This document shows positions 16,259 to 20,018 of a stretch of DNA of 20,018 nucleotides, in pieces. Origin of the DNA: an uncultured Clostridium sp. (GTDB taxonomy: Bacteria > Bacillota > Clostridia > Clostridiales > Clostridiaceae); NCBI GenBank assembly GCA_900548455.1, contig URKQ01000046.1:1-20018 (forward strand). The letters run 5' to 3'. The position numbers and the translations under genes were made by a program. Under the pieces are notes generated by a model, which saw nothing but the letters and a program-made list of their open reading frames with translations, made no database searches and was not told where the DNA came from. The stretch's first letter is position 1, and every line of letters begins with the position of its first letter.

Positions 16259-16269
16259 AAGAGTGAATT

Positions 16270-16283
16270 TACTAAATTTAGTA
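16270..16283. repeat. 14-bp perfect palindrome upstream of the mrnC promoter
   Basis: TACTAAATTTAGTA is fully self-complementary. It has no spacer, so it cannot form a normal hairpin and looks more like a dimer-binding operator. It ends 29 bases before the candidate -35 box. An AT-rich chance palindrome is also possible. Confidence 0.35.
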
Positions 16284-16312
16284 GGGACATAATAAATATA
16301 TAAGTAATAGCT

Positions 16313-16341
16313 TTGACTAGAATTAAGTGAAATGCTATTCT
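16313..16341 (+). promoter_or_regulatory. Candidate SigA promoter of the mrnC-thyX-rlmB-yacP operon
   Basis: TTGACT (16313-16318) and TATTCT (16336-16341) are 17 bases apart, between the proS terminator and mrnC. A TATAAT at 16341-16346 would need a 22-base spacer and is less likely. Confidence 0.55.
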
Positions 16342-16380
16342 ATAATATGAGTATTAGTCTGTATTTTTGAGGAGCAATTT

Positions 16381-16818
16381 ATGGAATTTAATTTATATAG
16401 AAATGATTTTAATAAAGAAGAGGCACATCTTATGAACCCATTAACACTTGCGTTCATAGGAGATGCTGTATATGAAGTTTTTGTTAGAACTTATATAGTA
16501 ACCCACAATAAAAATATGAAAGTACAGCAATTACATAATAAGACCGTGGGATATGTAAAAGCTAAAGCTCAAAGTGATTTTGCAAAAAAAATAGTAGATA
16601 TTTTTACTGAGGATGAACTGGCGGTATTCAAAAGAGGAAGAAATGCTAAGTCAGGTGTTCCAAAGAATGCCAATGTAGGTGAATATAGATGGGCAACAGG
16701 TTTTGAGGCTGTTGTCGGATATATATATATTACAGGGAATGATGATAGACTTAGTTATTTATTAGGAAAACTTATAGAAGGGGATGGAGATATAAATGAT
16801 AAAGGTAAGATTGATTGA
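16381..16818 (+). CDS. mrnC: Mini-ribonuclease III
   Basis: Mini-III is a small RNase III-like endonuclease without a double-stranded RNA binding domain; in Bacillus it matures 23S rRNA. The 145-residue protein consists of the RNase III domain alone. The signature LAFIGDAVYEV holds Asp28, and Glu109 in GFEAVVGYIYI is the second expected catalytic acid. RGRNAKSGVPKN matches the family's conserved basic segment. The ATG follows GAGGAGCA. It is the first gene of a tight group: its last 23 bases overlap the start of thyX, pointing to translational coupling. In B. subtilis it is preceded by cysS, which is not here. Confidence 0.93.
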   Translation: MEFNLYRNDFNKEEAHLMNPLTLAFIGDAVYEVFVRTYIVTHNKNMKVQQLHNKTVGYVKAKAQSDFAKKIVDIFTEDELAVFKRGRNAKSGVPKNANVGEYRWATGFEAVVGYIYITGNDDRLSYLLGKLIEGDGDINDKGKID

Positions 16819-17584
16819 ACATACACCAAATCCAGAGAAAGTAGTAGCAGCAGCAGCAAAACTTTGCTATAGCGCAGTTGGAGTAGATGATATAGTAGAA
16901 GGACTAACAGAAGAATCAACTTCTAAATTTGTAAATATGTTAAGTAGTTATGGTCACTACTCTCCTATGGAACATGCTACATTTACTTTTGCTATTGAGG
17001 GTGTGTCTAGAAGTTTAACTCATCAACTTGTAAGACATAGAGTTGCATCTTATTCACAACAAAGTCAAAGATATGTAAAACTAAATTCATTTGAATACAT
17101 AATACCTCCTGCAATAGAGGGTGATGATGAATGTAGAAAAGTATTTATTGAAGCAATGGAAAGAGATCAAGAAGCTTATGATAAAATAGTTGAAGTTCTT
17201 AAAGAAAAAACTTTTCAAGTGTTAATAAATAAAGCGAAAGACAGTAATATTGAATTAACTGACAAGAAAATAAAGGGGTTAAGGTCAAAGGCAGAAAAGA
17301 CTGCTATTGAAGATGCTAGATATGTATTTCCTAATGCATGTGAAACTAAGATAGTGGTGACAATGAATGCAAGAGAACTTATGCACTTTTTCTCTCAAAG
17401 ATGTTGTCAAAGAGCTCAATGGGAAATAAGAGATATGGCTGAATTAATGCTAAAAGAAGTTAAAAATGTTGCACCAAATTTATTTAAAGTTTCTGGACCT
17501 AATTGTGTTAAGGGAGCTTGCTCTGAAGGTACAATGACATGCGGAAATGCTAATAAGATTAGAGAAAAATATATTAATTTATAG
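16796..17584 (+). CDS. thyX: Flavin-dependent thymidylate synthase ThyX
   Basis: ThyX makes dTMP from dUMP using FAD, NADPH and methylene-tetrahydrofolate, replacing the unrelated ThyA. The family signature RHRxxSxxxxSxRY is present as RHRVASYSQQSQRY (80-93), including the Ser at position 90 and the FAD/dUMP-binding arginines. The 262 residues are near the upper end of the family's usual length. The ATG lies within the 3' end of mrnC, with GGAG 6 bases ahead, which supports coupled translation. It sits between mrnC and rlmB, which are adjacent in Bacillus, so it was inserted into the conserved operon. I see no shift in base composition that would suggest recent transfer. Confidence 0.96.
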   Translation: MIKVRLIEHTPNPEKVVAAAAKLCYSAVGVDDIVEGLTEESTSKFVNMLSSYGHYSPMEHATFTFAIEGVSRSLTHQLVRHRVASYSQQSQRYVKLNSFEYIIPPAIEGDDECRKVFIEAMERDQEAYDKIVEVLKEKTFQVLINKAKDSNIELTDKKIKGLRSKAEKTAIEDARYVFPNACETKIVVTMNARELMHFFSQRCCQRAQWEIRDMAELMLKEVKNVAPNLFKVSGPNCVKGACSEGTMTCGNANKIREKYINL

Positions 17585-17639
17585 AATTTGTAACAATGGA
17601 GTATTGTAAAAACTAGAAAGACATTTAGGAGAGAAGAAC

Positions 17640-18479
17640 ATGAAGAATAATAGAGATAGTAGGGATAATAAAAGTAAATGCTTTAAAGAAAAGAAAAATG
17701 GGAGGGAAAGACAAGAAAGATCACAGGAATTCTCAAGTAGTTCTAGAGAGGATATGATAGAGGGAAGAAATGCTGTTATAGAGGCATTGAAATCCGACAG
17801 AACAATAGAGTTTATAATGGTTGCCAAGGGTGACACCAAAGGATCTATTAATGTTGTAATGTCCTTAGCAAAAGAAAAATCTGTAGTTATTAAATATGTA
17901 GAACGTGCTAAATTAGATTCGATGAGTGAAACGGGAGCACATCAAGGAGTAATTGCTATAGTTACACCATATAAATACTGTGAGATTCAAGATATAATAA
18001 AACATGCCAAAAGTAAAAATGAAGATCCATTTATATTAATTTTAGATGAAATTGAAGATCCTCATAATTTTGGATCTATAATTAGAATTGCAGAAGTATG
18101 TGGAGTACATGGAATAATAATACCAAAACGTAAGAACGTTGGGGTAACTCCTACTGTATATAAAACATCTGCAGGTGCTACTGAATATATAAATATAGCT
18201 AAGGTTACTAATATAAATATGGCTATAGATGAATTAAAAGAAGCAGGTATATGGGTTTATGGAGCAGACATGCATGGTGAAAAGTATTGCTATGATACAG
18301 ATTTGAGAGGACCAATAGCTCTTGTGGTAGGTAGTGAAGGAAAAGGAATTTCGAAATTAACTAAATCAAAATGTGATGTATTAGTAAAGATACCGATGGT
18401 AGGGAAAGTAAATTCTTTAAACGCATCAGTTGCATGTGGAATGATAACCTACGAGATATTAAAGCAAAGATTAGTATAA
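17640..18479 (+). CDS. rlmB: 23S rRNA 2'-O-methyltransferase, TrmH/RlmB type
   Basis: This SpoU-family enzyme methylates a ribose using S-adenosylmethionine and has the trefoil-knot fold. The 279 residues start with an unusually polar, basic tail of about 35 residues (RDSRDNKSK, KEKKNGRERQERSQ), then a substrate-binding domain from MIEGRNAVIEAL (39-50), then the SpoU domain. Motif 1 is DPHNFGSIIR with Asn143 and Arg149, motif 2 is VVGSEGKGIS with Glu233, and motif 3 is IPMVGKVNSLNAS (251-263). The exact target, G2251 of 23S rRNA in E. coli RlmB, is inferred from family and gene order. The ATG follows AGGAGAG. yacP begins 19 bases downstream. Confidence 0.92.
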   Translation: MKNNRDSRDNKSKCFKEKKNGRERQERSQEFSSSSREDMIEGRNAVIEALKSDRTIEFIMVAKGDTKGSINVVMSLAKEKSVVIKYVERAKLDSMSETGAHQGVIAIVTPYKYCEIQDIIKHAKSKNEDPFILILDEIEDPHNFGSIIRIAEVCGVHGIIIPKRKNVGVTPTVYKTSAGATEYINIAKVTNINMAIDELKEAGIWVYGADMHGEKYCYDTDLRGPIALVVGSEGKGISKLTKSKCDVLVKIPMVGKVNSLNASVACGMITYEILKQRLV

Positions 18480-18498
18480 ATTTGAGTGGGGTATAGAA

Positions 18499-19008
18499 TT
18501 GAAACAAATTTTTGTGGATGGATATAATGTTATTAACAGTTGGAGTGAGTTAAACAGGATAAAGGAATATAGTTATGAAGCGGCTAGAGCTAAACTAATT
18601 GACTTGCTTACAAATTATGCGGCTTTTAATGGGTGTAAATTAATTTTGGTATTTGATGCTCATATGGTTAAGGGTAGCATAGAAAAAAAAGAAAAAACGG
18701 GTAATATGACTGTAGTTTTTACAAAGGCAGATGAAACAGCGGATAGTTATATTGAAAGAGTGGTTAATAATATTGGACGAAAAGCAGAAGTGTATGTAGT
18801 TACATCTGATAATTTAGAACAGCAACTAATTTTTCAAAGAGGTGCTAATAGAGTGTCATCCGTAGAATTTAAAAACTGGGTAGAAAATGCTAACAGTAAA
18901 ATTGTAAGTCATTGCGAAAAGGCAGTTCCCGATAAAAGAATTGTATTAAGTGAAGTAATTGATGAGGAAAGTGCTAGAAAACTTGAAAGTATTAGGAGAA
19001 GTACATAA
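18499..19008 (+). CDS. yacP: NYN domain endoribonuclease, YacP/Rae1 family
   Basis: The 169-residue protein matches B. subtilis YacP (Rae1) in length and position. Rae1 cuts mRNA in the ribosomal A site. The NYN fold is PIN-like, and its acidic residues are visible: Asp7 (FVDGYNVINSW), Asp53 (LVFDAH), Asp78 and Asp82 (ADETADSYIE) and Asp104 (VTSDN). An active nuclease is therefore likely; ribosome dependence is inferred from homology. The start is TTG, with GTGGGG upstream, and the protein begins directly with the first beta strand as the family does. It is the last gene of the mrnC group: the sigH promoter begins only 7 bases after its stop. Confidence 0.93.
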   Translation: MKQIFVDGYNVINSWSELNRIKEYSYEAARAKLIDLLTNYAAFNGCKLILVFDAHMVKGSIEKKEKTGNMTVVFTKADETADSYIERVVNNIGRKAEVYVVTSDNLEQQLIFQRGANRVSSVEFKNWVENANSKIVSHCEKAVPDKRIVLSEVIDEESARKLESIRRST

Positions 19009-19014
19009 TATGCC

Positions 19015-19044
19015 TTGACTCAACAATTTTTTTTAAGGTATAAT
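19015..19044 (+). promoter_or_regulatory. SigA-type promoter of sigH
   Basis: TTGACT (19015-19020) and a perfect TATAAT (19039-19044) are separated by 18 bases that include a run of T residues. Confidence 0.8.
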
Positions 19045-19081
19045 TTAAAGTAAGGTCATTGGAGCTTTGGAGGGGATATTG

Positions 19082-19723
19082 TTGGGAAAGACAAGTAGCA
19101 ACAGCGAGGAAAACTCCATGTTTGTAGGAAAAAAAGATGAAGAAATTGTAGCTATGATAAGAGATGGAGATGATAGGGCGTTGGAGTTCCTATTACGTAA
19201 GTATCAAAATTTTGTAAAAGCTAAAGCTAAGTCTTATTTTTTAATTGGTGCTGATAAAGAAGATATTTATCAAGAGGGAATGATTGGACTTTTTAAGGCT
19301 ATTAGGGATTTTAAAGATGATAAACTGGCCTCTTTTAAGGTTTTTGCAGAATTATGTGTAACGAGACAGATTATTACAGCGGTAAAGACAGCTACAAGGC
19401 AAAAGCATATTCCTTTAAACACATATGTATCCTTGAATAAGCCAATATATGATGAAGAATCAGATAGAACACTTTTAGATATTTTATCTGGAATCAAGGT
19501 GTCTGATCCTGAAGAGTTAATTATTGATAGAGAAGAAATGGAAAAGCTAGAAAATAAGATAGAGGAAGTGTTATCTAGCTTGGAAATGGAAGTATTAAAC
19601 TCTTACCTAGATGGAAAATCCTATCAAGAAATAGCTACTGATTTAGATAGACAAGCAAAGTCTATAGATAATGCACTACAAAGGGTTAAGCGAAAACTGG
19701 AAAAGTGTCTAGAACAACGCTGA
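19082..19723 (+). CDS. sigH: RNA polymerase sigma factor SigH
   Basis: SigH directs transcription in the transition to stationary phase and early sporulation or competence. The match to B. subtilis SigH is strong through region 2 (SYFLIGADKEDIYQEGMIGL, TRQIITAVKTATRQKHIPLN) and region 4, whose helix-turn-helix is SYQEIATDLDRQAKSIDNAL. The start is not certain. The frame is open from TTG 19067, but the ribosome site GGAGGGG (19069-19075) overlaps that codon; TTG 19082, six bases after the site, is preferred and gives 213 residues. TTG 19079 is too close, and ATG 19118 has no ribosome site. A weak start codon would suit low translation of an alternative sigma factor. It has its own promoter. 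Confidence 0.93.
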   Translation: MGKTSSNSEENSMFVGKKDEEIVAMIRDGDDRALEFLLRKYQNFVKAKAKSYFLIGADKEDIYQEGMIGLFKAIRDFKDDKLASFKVFAELCVTRQIITAVKTATRQKHIPLNTYVSLNKPIYDEESDRTLLDILSGIKVSDPEELIIDREEMEKLENKIEEVLSSLEMEVLNSYLDGKSYQEIATDLDRQAKSIDNALQRVKRKLEKCLEQR

Positions 19724-19730
19724 AATCGTG

Positions 19731-19759
19731 TTGACAAACAAAATAAACTAATATATAAT
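19731..19759 (+). promoter_or_regulatory. Consensus SigA promoter of the tRNA-Thr/tuf transcript
   Basis: TTGACA (19731-19736) and TATAAT (19754-19759) are both perfect and 17 bases apart, starting 8 bases after the sigH stop. This is the strongest promoter visible in the window, as expected for tRNA and EF-Tu. Confidence 0.92.
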
Positions 19760-19804
19760 TAAAAACTGACAAAACTATTTTGGTGTATTATATTATGACT
19801 TAAT

Positions 19805-19880
19805 GCTCATATAGCTCAGTAGGTAGAGCGTCACCTTGGTAAGGTGGAGGTCACCGGTTCAATCCCGGTTATGAGCTCCA
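19805..19880 (+). tRNA. tRNA-Thr (anticodon GGT)
   Basis: A full cloverleaf is present: acceptor GCTCATA (19805-19811) with TATGAGC (19870-19876), D arm, anticodon loop TTGGTAA with GGT at 19838-19840, and a T arm containing GGTTCAATCCC. Discriminator T19877 is followed by an encoded CCA (19878-19880). No terminator lies between it and tuf, so they are probably cotranscribed and the tRNA is cut out of the mRNA leader. Confidence 0.97.
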
Positions 19881-19960
19881 GATAATTTACAACACACGTG
19901 GATAAGTTTACATTATTAAGTGAAAATATAATTGTTTTCTAAAATAAGGAGGAATAAGAA

Positions 19961-20018
19961 ATGGCAAAAGAGAAATTTGAAAGAAGTAAGCCACACGTTA
20001 ATATTGGAACAATCGGTC
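19961..20018 (+). CDS. tuf: Elongation factor Tu, N-terminal fragment cut by the window end
   Basis: Nineteen codons are visible and read MAKEKFERSKPHVNIGTIG, the characteristic EF-Tu start leading into the P-loop. AGGAGG lies 8 bases before the ATG. EF-Tu delivers aminoacyl-tRNA to the ribosome. The gene is truncated only by the window edge. It probably shares the strong promoter at 19731-19759 with tRNA-Thr. Confidence 0.96.
   Translation, partial: MAKEKFERSKPHVNIGTIG

Overview
The window looks like chromosomal housekeeping DNA from a low-GC Gram-positive anaerobe, most likely Clostridium in the broad sense. The basis is the very AT-rich base composition, strong AGGAGG-type ribosome binding sites, frequent TTG/GTG starts, a T-box leader, and the conserved block clpC-radA-disA-(PIN/TRAM)-...-mrnC-rlmB-yacP-sigH leading into tRNA-Thr and tuf. 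No species can be named from this alone.

Layout. Bases 1-74 are a tRNA-Asn missing its first base, followed by a strong terminator (100-130). Bases 131-720 hold no intact gene; inside lies a GC-richer patch (about 226-412) with a 13-bp hairpin, a foldable core and a broken minus-strand reading frame. Next come an EF-G-2 type GTPase (721-2799) with its own terminator, a small unknown protein (2937-3173), a histidine-phosphatase and Xaa-Pro peptidase pair (3300-5207), a homodimeric ABC exporter (5334-7076) and a second small unknown protein (7107-7331). The central block is clpC (7456-9795), radA and disA (9975-12424), a convergent minus-strand cysteine protein (12455-12874) and a membrane PIN/TRAM protein (13129-14217). 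A proline T-box controls proS (14503-16200). The last block is mrnC-thyX-rlmB-yacP (16381-19008), sigH with its own promoter (19082-19723), and tRNA-Thr plus the start of tuf behind a consensus promoter.

How the genes relate. Most act in translation and RNA processing (EF-G-2, ProS, Mini-III, RlmB, Rae1-like nuclease, tRNAs, EF-Tu), DNA maintenance and c-di-AMP signalling (RadA, DisA), protein quality control (ClpC) and the post-exponential switch (SigH). All ordinary genes read intact.

No clearly new biological system is present. The most interesting observations are: ClpC lacks the coiled-coil middle domain and stands alone, without ctsR-mcsA-mcsB upstream and without a visible CtsR site; a remodelled version of the conserved operon (ispD, ispF, gltX, cysE and cysS absent; proS and thyX present); a minus-strand protein with CxC and CxxC pairs and a MazG-like tail; and the hairpin/degenerate-ORF element upstream of the EF-G-2 gene. 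Several start codons (proS, sigH, the 74-aa protein and the minus-strand gene) are better placed at an internal codon, judged by ribosome binding site spacing.
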